Part shown: positions 1-8,283 of the stretch, piece after piece
Position numbering within the stretch: the first letter of the stretch is position 1
Layout of the letters: each line of letters starts with the position of its first letter
Assembly (NCBI GenBank): GCA_034112085.1
Contig: JAWUWD010000138.1
Coordinates: 30,854 to 94,853 of the forward strand
Length of the DNA: 64,000 bases
Source: JAWUWD01 sp034112085
Lineage (GTDB): Bacteria; Bacteroidota; Bacteroidia; Cytophagales; Cyclobacteriaceae
Reading direction: 5' to 3'
Made by a program: the position numbers and the translations under genes
The notes under the pieces: generated by a model
Seen by the model: the letters and a program-made list of their open reading frames with translations, nothing else
Databases searched by the model: none
Told to the model about the DNA's origin: nothing

Positions 1-1465
1 AAGGTTTATACAAATACTTTTTACCACCATGTCTTTTCTTTTTCAGACCTTTATTAGGCATTCGACTTTCGTCCTTGATCCGTCCAAATACTAAATTCAT
101 CCCTACTCTCAAATTGAAATTCTTTATCTGGTATGGAAGTAATAAACCATCAATTTCCAGTTCTGGATCACTAATGCGTACAAAGCTCGCTGGCAAAATA
201 TTGTCCATTACCAAATACAGCTGGAATGGACCTGGTTTATAGACAACTCCAAGACCTAGGTTAGCTGCACTCTTTCTGAACCACCACCAAGTGGTAGTCA
301 AATCCAAGCGCTTAGTGACAGAATAATTCAGACCTGTGACAAGCCCTAAGGATACTCCTTTAAAGAATTCTGTATAAATAGACCCAGTAGCCCTCAATCG
401 AGGGTTGAGTTGATAGTGGGCTGATAGAAAAATCGTTGTGGGTAGCCATGTTCTATAGCCAGTCTTGGTTGTGTCAACACTATTGTCAAATGCTTCTTCG
501 TATGAAGTTGTTTCATCATCAAGTCTGGCGTCAATCAAACTATCCAAGCTTTGTGAAAAATCATAATTATCAATTACAACTCCATCGAAAGTTAAGTTTA
601 ATTTGCTCTTGTAGTTTTCTGCATAACTTTTCCAATTGATAAAACCCAAGTTATTGATAGCAGCACCAAAGCTCAGACGCTTATTGTACTGCAGCGTAGC
701 TCCAGCATCTATGGCAAACCCGTTATTCAACTTAATAACATCTCTGATGTCATCAGAAGCTAGATCAAAAACATCATCAACCTTACTTCCATCTACTCCA
801 GCTCCAATATTGACTTCCATATCGAGGTTGAGATCATATTGATAGAGATCATTTTGATTTACTTTCAATTCAACATCGGATTTCTTAGTCTGAATATTAG
901 CTATACCATTTAGTAGCTTCAATCGACCGCCATAAGTCCATTTCGAATCAGGCTTGACATGGGTAAACCCTACACCATACTCTATATAATTATTAAAATG
1001 CACCCCTAGTCCTGACAATGAATATCCATTTTTTATGCCCTCAGCTCCGATTCCGAGTAAATCTTTCGGATAAAGGACTCTTAAGTCCGAAACCACTCTA
1101 CTATGTATTGAGAAGAAATTATTCTTGGCTTTGAAGCGCACATTGAACAACTCAACGTTGGCTCCTAAGCCTATATAATTATTTTCTTCATTAAGACCAT
1201 CCACAAACCCTTGATAGTCGACTGTTCCGTTCTTATCTACAAAAGATTTGACACTCAGTCCGGAATTACTAAACCCAACAAAAGTAGAAGGTAATGGCAA
1301 GGAAATAGAAAGCTTATGCTCTGGTACTGACGCAGGATTGAGATAAGTAGATTGTGACAATACTGGCATGTGATATAAAGTAAACTCCTGCTGAGCACTT
1401 ACTACACCACTGATTGAAATAAGCATTACTATCAATAATACTTGTGAAATTTTGAGATTATTCAT
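1..1465 (-). CDS. DUF5723-type outer-membrane beta-barrel protein (C-terminus cut off by window edge)
   Basis: The frame is open from an ATG at 1465 down to base 1 with no stop, so about 488 residues are visible and the C-terminus lies outside. It starts with a Sec signal peptide (hydrophobic run ending VVSAQQ). The early stretch TLYHMPVLSQSTYLNPA resembles the start of PorP/PorV-like barrels and DUF5723 proteins, with alternating aromatic/polar strands and many Gly and Asn turns after it. The visible end is Lys-rich (GLKKKKRHGGKK). The start lies 2 bases after the stop of the upstream lipoprotein gene, so the two are almost surely cotranscribed. The family call is from memory of its N-terminal pattern. 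The precise role is unknown; an outer-membrane location is inferred. Confidence 0.75.
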   Translation of the reverse strand, partial: MNNLKISQVLLIVMLISISGVVSAQQEFTLYHMPVLSQSTYLNPASVPEHKLSISLPLPSTFVGFSNSGLSVKSFVDKNGTVDYQGFVDGLNEENNYIGLGANVELFNVRFKAKNNFFSIHSRVVSDLRVLYPKDLLGIGAEGIKNGYSLSGLGVHFNNYIEYGVGFTHVKPDSKWTYGGRLKLLNGIANIQTKKSDVELKVNQNDLYQYDLNLDMEVNIGAGVDGSKVDDVFDLASDDIRDVIKLNNGFAIDAGATLQYNKRLSFGAAINNLGFINWKSYAENYKSKLNLTFDGVVIDNYDFSQSLDSLIDARLDDETTSYEEAFDNSVDTTKTGYRTWLPTTIFLSAHYQLNPRLRATGSIYTEFFKGVSLGLVTGLNYSVTKRLDLTTTWWWFRKSAANLGLGVVYKPGPFQLYLVMDNILPASFVRISDPELEIDGLLLPYQIKNFNLRVGMNLVFGRIKDESRMPNKGLKKKRHGGKKYLYKP

Positions 1466-1467
1466 GC

Positions 1468-3093
1468 TTAGTTGTTGACTATTTGATTGGGGTCAATAAT
1501 TGCATTGCCAGTGAGGCCAAGACCAATCGATATAAAATTATCTGTGGTGAACTTCACAGTTTTTCTAGGGTTCTGATCAGCGCCAGGAGTGAAAATACTT
1601 GCCTTAACTCGTATAGCTTTTGCTAACTTCACTGCTTCATATTTTTCTTGATCAAGAATGATATCATTGTTCTTGATGTTAGAAGAAGTCACCAAACCAG
1701 AAGCATCTACATTCCCTGATGGTATTATTGTTTGATCTAAAACATCTGTAAACAAGGAGTCAATTACACTTTGTTGAGATGTGGAATCAAGAAAGTATAC
1801 TTGCAGACGAACGTCAAATGGAAAACTATTTTCTACTTGAAATCTCAAATTGACATTGTCAAGACTCACAACTCCGTCATCTCCAAATTGAAGATCAATG
1901 TCATTGATCGTGTCATTAATAGCATAATTATCCGCATAGCCTTCTAATGGAAGCGTGATTTCTGCATTGATCACTATTCGACTATCATTACCCACGAAGT
2001 TATCACTTCGAGCAACTCCTTCAATGATAGGATTGGCTGACACTCCTCCGGTGAAATATGCGCCTTTAGGAATGTTGCTAAACAATTCAGCCAGGTTATC
2101 CGTATTATTCTGCCCAATTTCGAACTCGCTTGTCACGGACTCTCCTTCGACTTGGGCACCTTTTAGTACGAAAATTTCATCATCATAAGTCCCAGTAACT
2201 GTCAATGAATCTCCATTTTCCTCAACAACTCCCACTTTTCTTAATTCCAAACCATAATCAATCCCTGAAGAGTTCACCACAACTAACTTAACACTAGGAT
2301 TAGTAAAGCCTACATTGTCTGGAATATCATTTTCAGGTAAACCCAAATCGAAATCTGCATTAATGTCATCAAACAAATACGTCCCAAAATCACCTTCGAA
2401 ATAACTGAATTTCATAGAATTCATATTAAAGCTAAATGAAATAGTGCCTATAGCAGAGTTGCCAGATTCTGTTACTGTCGTTGATAGTTCATAGTCAATG
2501 GTGTTGGCTTCAGTACCGGAAGTTCCTGAGAGATCCAATTCATAGCCATTCAAATCTTCGCTATCTATAAATGAATTAGTCATCGTCATCATCAAAGGCA
2601 CTCCATCTTTAATTAAAGTTGGAAAACTTATAACTGTTTCGACCTCATGACTAAAGTCCTTTCTCTGCTCGATGGTGATATTCCCACCTTTGAGTCTAAC
2701 TAGGGTCAACTCTGGAGATGTCTCAGGTAAATCCGCATTATCGATTTTAAATGAATTGTAAGCTGACAATTTAACTTCATTAGTCTCGCCTGCTACAAAC
2801 AAAAATGAACTAAATGGTATTTCTTCATTAAAAGATTGAGCCCCGATAGAGAAGCGGTCATCCATCAATGTATTCAGGACTTCCTCCTCATAGAATAATT
2901 CGATTACATTACCACTACCAGTTCTTACATTAATACTATCCCCTAATTGCGTTAGATTATCTGCAGTCATTGAGAATTCACCCAAAGGAAAAGATATTCC
3001 TGGTTTGAATGTGGTGAAACTTAAATCATCAATCTCTCGAACGCATCCAATTACTACACTGATTATCAAAAAAATAAGTAAATTTTTCTTCAT
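1468..3093 (-). CDS. Large exported lipoprotein, function unknown
   Basis: 541 residues. The N-terminus MKKNLLIFLIISVVIGC is a lipoprotein signal with the acylated Cys at residue 17. The rest is soluble, acidic and beta-rich, with repeated SGN and TVTGT-type strands, and shows no enzyme motif that I recognise. The C-terminal part (TIIPSGNVDASGLVTSSN, then AKAIRVKASIFTPGA) looks like one more beta-sandwich domain. It is followed after 2 bases by the DUF5723 barrel gene, suggesting a lipoprotein and barrel that work together at the outer membrane. I do not recognise a named family with certainty. Surface or periplasmic location is inferred. Confidence 0.8.
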   Translation of the reverse strand: MKKNLLIFLIISVVIGCVREIDDLSFTTFKPGISFPLGEFSMTADNLTQLGDSINVRTGSGNVIELFYEEEVLNTLMDDRFSIGAQSFNEEIPFSSFLFVAGETNEVKLSAYNSFKIDNADLPETSPELTLVRLKGGNITIEQRKDFSHEVETVISFPTLIKDGVPLMMTMTNSFIDSEDLNGYELDLSGTSGTEANTIDYELSTTVTESGNSAIGTISFSFNMNSMKFSYFEGDFGTYLFDDINADFDLGLPENDIPDNVGFTNPSVKLVVVNSSGIDYGLELRKVGVVEENGDSLTVTGTYDDEIFVLKGAQVEGESVTSEFEIGQNNTDNLAELFSNIPKGAYFTGGVSANPIIEGVARSDNFVGNDSRIVINAEITLPLEGYADNYAINDTINDIDLQFGDDGVVSLDNVNLRFQVENSFPFDVRLQVYFLDSTSQQSVIDSLFTDVLDQTIIPSGNVDASGLVTSSNIKNNDIILDQEKYEAVKLAKAIRVKASIFTPGADQNPRKTVKFTTDNFISIGLGLTGNAIIDPNQIVNN

Positions 3094-3428
3094 TGCAATT
3101 AGTCTAAATTTATTGGCGTTTCGATGAATCCTGATTCATGCCAGCAAGTAACCATTTTTTTTAAATAAAAAGAATGGTTACTTCATCAGCAGTTACAATT
3201 TGCGCTATTTATAAAGGTTATAATCTGCTACAAGAGTGACAGGAATTAGTGAAGTCACCAAAGGAAATGACAAATCGATGAGACATCCCTATACTAAAAT
3301 AGCCACAGCATATAACACCTACTAGGTATTGTTTCTTGTACTAAAAATTACTGGGTATGATATTAATTTAAAAGTTTAGCATTCATTATTCTACATTTTT
3401 TATTTCTCAATAATTAAGTATTAATAAC
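3094..3428. other. Intergenic stretch with decayed copy of the neighbouring gene's 3' end
   Basis: No intact gene. Bases about 3209-3300 match bases 3433-3526 (the end of the next gene) with scattered substitutions. The rest is AT-rich and without recognisable signals. Confidence 0.7.
3209..3300 (-). pseudogene. C-terminal remnant of a paralogue of the 400-residue secreted protein
   Basis: Read on the minus strand this gives FSIGMSHRFVISFGDFTN, against FSLGMSYRFVNVLGDFTN near the C-terminus of the intact neighbour (3429-4631). The DNA identity runs through AATTAGTGAAGTCACC and GACAAATCGAT. After about 20 residues the reading degrades. Either the gene was once in tandem and most of one copy was deleted, or only the tail was duplicated. 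There is no start codon or complete domain, so no product is expected. Confidence 0.65.
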
Positions 3429-4631
3429 TTATCTATAAAGGCTAAACCCTATTCCAAAGTATGGGTAAAAATTAGTGAAGTCACCTAAAACATTGACAAA
3501 TCGATAAGACATTCCCAAACTAAAATCTATTGAATACAAACTTAATAGAGCTCCAACTTTTAACTCCACACTAAAGGGAACGTCATCTTCGGTCAGCTCA
3601 AATAACTCTTCACCAAGATTGGCAAACATGTAACCTAGATGAATTTTTGGTTGAAGGTATAGAAGCTCTGGCAAAATGGCAATATTGCGATAAGCGCCAA
3701 GCTTGACATTGATTGCAATATCATTTACCTCAGGCGTCCTCAATCCTAAAAAATCAACTCCAAACTCTGCACCCCACTTACTCAAATAGTCCCAATGGGT
3801 AAAACTAAAGGCATGACCAGTAATGTCCATTGACACTGGCCTTGCTATTCCAAATTGTGTAAGGTTAAGTTTTTCCTCTTGTAGGAACAACTCATATCTC
3901 AGCGTTCCTTTGTTGAGACTAAATATTCCATATTCTACTTCGTTGCGTTTGAGCTGTCGATAATATCCTTTAACAACTTCTCCTACAGCATAACCATCAT
4001 TCACTTCTGTCACATATACGTGTGCTTTAGATTTTTTGATATTGTTGTAGCCGGCTAAACTTTTCTTGCTTACCTGTTTGTAGACTATCAATTTATTGCC
4101 TTCTCTAAGTCCATCTTTAAAACCAGCATTAATATGTACTTTTCCAAAGCTCTTCCTAGTAATATAGAATGCCGTAGAATTATAATTGTCTCCATTGATG
4201 GTAGAAGTACCATCTTCATTGATTTTTTTAGCCACGAAGACTTCATTTTTGACCTCACCCATGACACGACAATACCACTTCTTCTTTTGTTTACTATCTC
4301 TGGAAAAGGAAAATTGAGAAGTACGCTTCCAAGTAACATGATATTCTTGGAGAGTTTTAGAAACAAAATTATCGAAATGTTGCTCGTAGTTGTCAATGCT
4401 TACCGACTCTACATTATAGCTTATAAGATTCTTAACTGAGATATCAGCACCTTTCTCCACCGCATCGATAAGTGCCTCTTTTATCAATATTTTACGCTGA
4501 AATTCATTCTTATCATGATAGATGTCTTTACGATTATCGATGATTCGTACAGCATTACCTTCTACCAGTTTTTGAGCATTAGCAGCAAGTGCAAAAAGGA
4601 TTAAACCAATAAGAATATATGGAATCTTCAT
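3429..4631 (-). CDS. Secreted protein of unknown function with beta-rich C-terminal half
   Basis: 400 residues with a clear Sec signal peptide (MKIPYILIGLILFALAANAQ). Residues about 20-130 look alpha/beta (EALIDAVEKGADISVKNLI) and recall the LPP20/FlgT-like N-terminal domain of secreted proteins, but this is weak. Residues about 165-235 contain INAGFKDGLREGNKLIVYKQ, like the small beta-barrel modules that sense or bind envelope components. The last about 150 residues look like antiparallel outer-membrane or surface strands ending in an aromatic residue near the C-terminus (YFGIGFSLYR). A decayed duplicate of its tail lies just downstream. Function not recognised. Confidence 0.7.
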   Translation of the reverse strand: MKIPYILIGLILFALAANAQKLVEGNAVRIIDNRKDIYHDKNEFQRKILIKEALIDAVEKGADISVKNLISYNVESVSIDNYEQHFDNFVSKTLQEYHVTWKRTSQFSFSRDSKQKKKWYCRVMGEVKNEVFVAKKINEDGTSTINGDNYNSTAFYITRKSFGKVHINAGFKDGLREGNKLIVYKQVSKKSLAGYNNIKKSKAHVYVTEVNDGYAVGEVVKGYYRQLKRNEVEYGIFSLNKGTLRYELFLQEEKLNLTQFGIARPVSMDITGHAFSFTHWDYLSKWGAEFGVDFLGLRTPEVNDIAINVKLGAYRNIAILPELLYLQPKIHLGYMFANLGEELFELTEDDVPFSVELKVGALLSLYSIDFSLGMSYRFVNVLGDFTNFYPYFGIGFSLYR

Positions 4632-4704
4632 TCGTGATTAAAGTCAGTATCATACATAACACTAGCTTAACCAAAATCGCGCCAATATAATGTCTGCAGC
4701 ACTT

Positions 4705-6219
4705 TTAAATAATATCCTCCTCGTTGGGCATATGACTAGTAAGACCAAGCCCTGCTTCTTTGATTTTTTGATCTAATTCCTTAGCTGAAACATCTATGAG
4801 ACTGATGTATTCCTTGACTTCTTCTTCTGAGGAAATCTTACTAAGATACGTCAGCCCTAGGAGTCTAGCCAATGGAGCCCTTATACCATGCGAATTAAAC
4901 CATGAATACTTAATTAGTCTTTCATTACTCATTCTCAACTCATTAGTTCTTTCTTTAACTTTTTGTTCAAGCATCGCATTGGCATCTTCTATCAACTTCT
5001 TCTGTTCAGCGATGTAATTATTTTTATTAGTGAGTTCTCTGTTATTTTTAATTCTAGTTCTGAGTACTCTATACACTAGAAATAAGCTAATCGCAAGCAG
5101 TATGATAATCACTACGGATGCTTCATAAATTCTTGACTGCTTATCCAATAATTCATTTTGCAACGTATTTTCACTTTCCAATAGCTCATTCTTATAGGCT
5201 ATTTGATCATAATTTCGTTGTTGAATAATATTGAGTTTGTTTTCATCGAAAATGCTATCCTTATAAAGGATTGTTAATGATTGCTCCTGAAATGCCTCTT
5301 CATATCGTTGCAAAACTGAATAAATATTTGCTCTAAATTCATGAATTTCCATCAATTCAGGTTTAGCATTTATTGTTTTTGCCAATATTAAGGCATCGGC
5401 ACTATTCTCAAGCCCTTTAGACAAGTCATTATTATTAATATCGAGCGCAGCTAGTGCCAAGTAAGTCATCGCTTGCCCTTGAATATGATTGATGCTTTTC
5501 CATATTGCTAGCGCTTCATTGAAATACTGGCTTGCAGACTGTGAATTGTCTAGCTCCATGTAGACTTTACCAATACTCAACAATGAAGTTGCTACTCCTC
5601 TAGGATTGTTAATTTCCTTCCTGATCATCAAAGCCTCATCAAGAAATTTGAGTGCCTTCTTGTATTGGCCACGCTCTTGCGCAATAAGACCTAGATTGTT
5701 CTTGCTATAACTTATCCCTAGTTGATCATCTATTGTATAGCGGATTTTCAAAGTTTTTTCGAACCACTCTACTGCCTTATCCCAATTCTTAGTACTTCTG
5801 AATATATTACCAATATTATGATAAGTGTTGCCTAAACCAAGTTTGCCTCCAATACTATCTCTTAGGTTAATGGACGTATAATACAAATCAAGTGCCCTGT
5901 AGTAATCGCCATGAACCCACGACACCACACCTAAATTATTTAATGATGTTGCCTCGCCTTCTTTGTACTTAATCTCTTTAGAAAGTTTGAGTGCTTGATT
6001 ACCGTACTCGGATGATTTACCCAGATCAGAAAACCACAATTGTTTGCACAATTCATTGAGTAAATCCACCTTTTCTTGAGGTGATTTGGTCAAATCCAAC
6101 TTGAGGAGAAGAGAATCATTTTGTGCTAAAGCAATATTAAAGGACATCGCAAGCAAGAATAGGAGAAGGAGTCCTTTTGCTTTAATCGCACTTAATAAGT
6201 GAATATTATTTTTGTACAT
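4705..6219 (-). CDS. TPR sensor protein with HisKA-like H-box but no ATPase domain
   Basis: I start it at the ATG at 6219, which gives a long signal peptide ending IALAQ. A TTG at 6264 (overlapping the murA stop) and ATGs at 6231/6228 are alternatives that would add a second hydrophobic segment. Six or more tetratricopeptide repeats fill residues about 40-340. A membrane helix follows (VVIIILLAISLFLVYRV), then a coiled coil (EQKKLIEDANAMLEQKVKERT). The C-terminus carries SHGIRAPLARLLGL, which matches the H-box of histidine-kinase dimerisation domains. The protein stops about 55 residues later, so no HATPase_c domain exists. It resembles TPR-containing sensor kinases of Bacteroidota cut off after the DHp domain. 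It probably signals by dimer contacts or is phosphorylated in trans (inference). Confidence 0.75.
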   Translation of the reverse strand: MYKNNIHLLSAIKAKGLLLLFLLAMSFNIALAQNDSLLLKLDLTKSPQEKVDLLNELCKQLWFSDLGKSSEYGNQALKLSKEIKYKEGEATSLNNLGVVSWVHGDYYRALDLYYTSINLRDSIGGKLGLGNTYHNIGNIFRSTKNWDKAVEWFEKTLKIRYTIDDQLGISYSKNNLGLIAQERGQYKKALKFLDEALMIRKEINNPRGVATSLLSIGKVYMELDNSQSASQYFNEALAIWKSINHIQGQAMTYLALAALDINNNDLSKGLENSADALILAKTINAKPELMEIHEFRANIYSVLQRYEEAFQEQSLTILYKDSIFDENKLNIIQQRNYDQIAYKNELLESENTLQNELLDKQSRIYEASVVIIILLAISLFLVYRVLRTRIKNNRELTNKNNYIAEQKKLIEDANAMLEQKVKERTNELRMSNERLIKYSWFNSHGIRAPLARLLGLTYLSKISSEEEVKEYISLIDVSAKELDQKIKEAGLGLTSHMPNEEDII

Positions 6220-6260
6220 TAACAACATCATTGCGATGAAGATATGCAACAAAACTGAAA

Positions 6261-7568
6261 TCAACTAATACGCTCAATCTTTGCACCTAAGGCGATAAGC
6301 CTGTCATCAATGTGTTGATAACCTCTATCAATCTGCTCTACATTTGAGATGACGCTTTCTCCATCAGCAGATAAAGCTGCGATCAACAATGAGACTCCAG
6401 CTCTAATATCTGGTGAAGTCATATGGATACCTCTTAGCTGTTGCTTTTTATCCATCCCTATAACTGTCGCTCTGTGTGGATCACACAAGATGATTTGCGC
6501 TCCCATATCGATCAACTTATCAACAAAAAACAACCTGCTCTCAAACATTTTTTGGTGAATCAAAACAGTTCCCTTGGCCTGAGTAGCTACTACAAGCATA
6601 ATACTCAATAAATCGGGCGTAAACCCCGGCCATGGCGCATCAGCAATCGTCATAATAGATCCATCAATAAACGTTTCTATTTCATAATGATCCTGAGCTG
6701 GCACTTTAATATCATCACCGTTAATCTCAAGTTTAATTCCCAGACGTCTAATGATCGTTGGGATAATACCCAAATGCTTGACTCCAGCCCCTTTGATTGT
6801 AATCTCTGAACCTGTCATCGCTGCAAGACCAATGAAACTACCAATCTCAATCATATCAGGAAGTAGCGTATGAGAAGTACCTCCTAATTTCTCAACCCCT
6901 TCAATAATAATTAGATTAGAACCAACTCCTGAGATATTGGCACCCATTGAATTAAGCATTCTACATAGTTGCTGTAAGTATGGTTCACAAGCAGCGTTAT
7001 AAATAGTTGTAGTTCCTTTAGCCAGAACAGCAGCCATGATAATATTGGCTGTCCCCGTAACAGACGCCTCATCCAGTAGCATATATTTACCTCTGAGGTC
7101 ACTTGCATCTATGTGATAAAACCCAGATTTGCTATCGTAATTAAACTTGGCACCTAGGTTTTGGAAACCAATGAAGTGAGTATCAAGTCTTCTTCTTCCT
7201 ATTTTATCACCGCCCGGCTTAGGTATTTTCGCTTTCCCATATCGCGCCAGTAATGGTCCTAAGATCATAATTGATCCACGCAGAGAAGCTGCCTTTTGAC
7301 GATACTCATCAGTCTCGAGATATTCTACATTAACCTTGTCAGCAGTGAATGAATAAGATTCTTTACCAACTTTTTCTACTACCACTCCCATATCGCTCAA
7401 TAGTTCGATCAACATGTTGACGTCACGGATATTCGGGATTTTATGAAGTGTAACAGTCTCGTGAGTAAGTAGTACTGCACTTACAACTTGTAGAGCTTCG
7501 TTTTTGGCGCCTTGTGGAGTGATTTCTCCATGTAGTTTATGACCTCCTGAGATTCTGAAAGCACCCAT
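6261..7568 (-). CDS. murA: UDP-N-acetylglucosamine 1-carboxyvinyltransferase (Asp-type)
   Basis: 435 residues, the usual length. It catalyses the first committed step of peptidoglycan synthesis, transfer of enolpyruvate from PEP to UDP-GlcNAc, in the cytoplasm. Recognisable blocks are GGHKLHGEITPQGAKNEAL, SLRGSIMILGPLLARYG, PGGDKIGRRRLDTHF, DEASVTGTANIIMAA and PDIRAGVSLLIAAL. In the active-site loop the residue normally Cys (Cys115 in E. coli) is Asp121 here. Asp in that place is known to keep activity and to block covalent inhibition by fosfomycin. The gene follows the DUF4290 gene with a TAATG stop/start overlap, so they share a transcript. Confidence 0.97.
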   Translation of the reverse strand: MGAFRISGGHKLHGEITPQGAKNEALQVVSAVLLTHETVTLHKIPNIRDVNMLIELLSDMGVVVEKVGKESYSFTADKVNVEYLETDEYRQKAASLRGSIMILGPLLARYGKAKIPKPGGDKIGRRRLDTHFIGFQNLGAKFNYDSKSGFYHIDASDLRGKYMLLDEASVTGTANIIMAAVLAKGTTTIYNAACEPYLQQLCRMLNSMGANISGVGSNLIIIEGVEKLGGTSHTLLPDMIEIGSFIGLAAMTGSEITIKGAGVKHLGIIPTIIRRLGIKLEINGDDIKVPAQDHYEIETFIDGSIMTIADAPWPGFTPDLLSIMLVVATQAKGTVLIHQKMFESRLFFVDKLIDMGAQIILCDPHRATVIGMDKKQQLRGIHMTSPDIRAGVSLLIAALSADGESVISNVEQIDRGYQHIDDRLIALGAKIERIS

Positions 7569-8251
7569 TAATTACTTCTCCTACGATTTTGATTATTTCT
7601 ATTGTTGTTACTTTTTCCTCCAGGTCGATGCCCAGCTTGTCTTGATTTGGAATGCCCACTACTCTGTGTAGGTTGTCGCTTTGTATCTTTGAAAAGTGGC
7701 TCAAACAGACCTTCAGAGGTTACTTTTTCTAAGTCTATTATTAATCTTCCATCAGACATTGATTCGATCTGCTTAACTAGCAATTTATCTTCAACGGAGT
7801 CATTATTCCATGTCGTATAGAAGCTTTTCATCAATCTTCCGATATAAATGATTGCTTCTTCGCGCTCCTTTTCATCCTCTTTCTCAGTAGCCTTCTCTAT
7901 TAGCAACTCAATATTTCTACCGTAGTGCTTTAATTTGATTCGGTTATTCTGATAGCCCACTTTCTCAGGCTTCTTCTCCTGAACAGCTCTGTCAGGCATT
8001 GGAAATGGTCCTTCTAAACTGGCCTTATAGTCAGACATGATGTATAAATCATCCCAAAGTTTCTGGGCATTGTCTGATTGATTATCTTTATGGGAAGGAG
8101 TAACTTGCTTCATCAAATCTATTAGAGTAGAAGCGTTTTCTGTTCTTTTCTCGATGTCTTCGATCGTTTCTAGGTACTCGATCAACTTCTGCACATTCCG
8201 TCCGTATTCTTTGAGTATTAGGGCAGGCCTACTCGTATTGTATTCCATCAT
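7568..8251 (-). CDS. DUF4290 family protein
   Basis: 227 residues, no signal peptide. It matches the DUF4290 family of Bacteroidota through YNTSRPALILKEYGRNVQKL near the start and IRIKLKHYGRNIELL-type repetition in the middle (the YGRN motif occurs twice, near residues 16 and 112). The last about 35 residues are basic and low-complexity (rich in Asn, Arg, Ser, Gly), which suggests nucleic-acid contact or a disordered tail. It is translationally coupled to murA by a one-base overlap, an arrangement I recall as common in the phylum. Molecular function is unknown. Confidence 0.88.
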   Translation of the reverse strand: MMEYNTSRPALILKEYGRNVQKLIEYLETIEDIEKRTENASTLIDLMKQVTPSHKDNQSDNAQKLWDDLYIMSDYKASLEGPFPMPDRAVQEKKPEKVGYQNNRIKLKHYGRNIELLIEKATEKEDEKEREEAIIYIGRLMKSFYTTWNNDSVEDKLLVKQIESMSDGRLIIDLEKVTSEGLFEPLFKDTKRQPTQSSGHSKSRQAGHRPGGKSNNNRNNQNRRRSN

Positions 8252-8283
8252 TGTTGATATAGATAAGTGTATTAGCGCGTAAA

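Noticed and set aside
4134..4439. Plus-strand ORF of 101 codons inside the secreted-protein gene
   Set aside because: Fully antisense to a gene with a signal peptide and consistent coding composition; no supporting motif.
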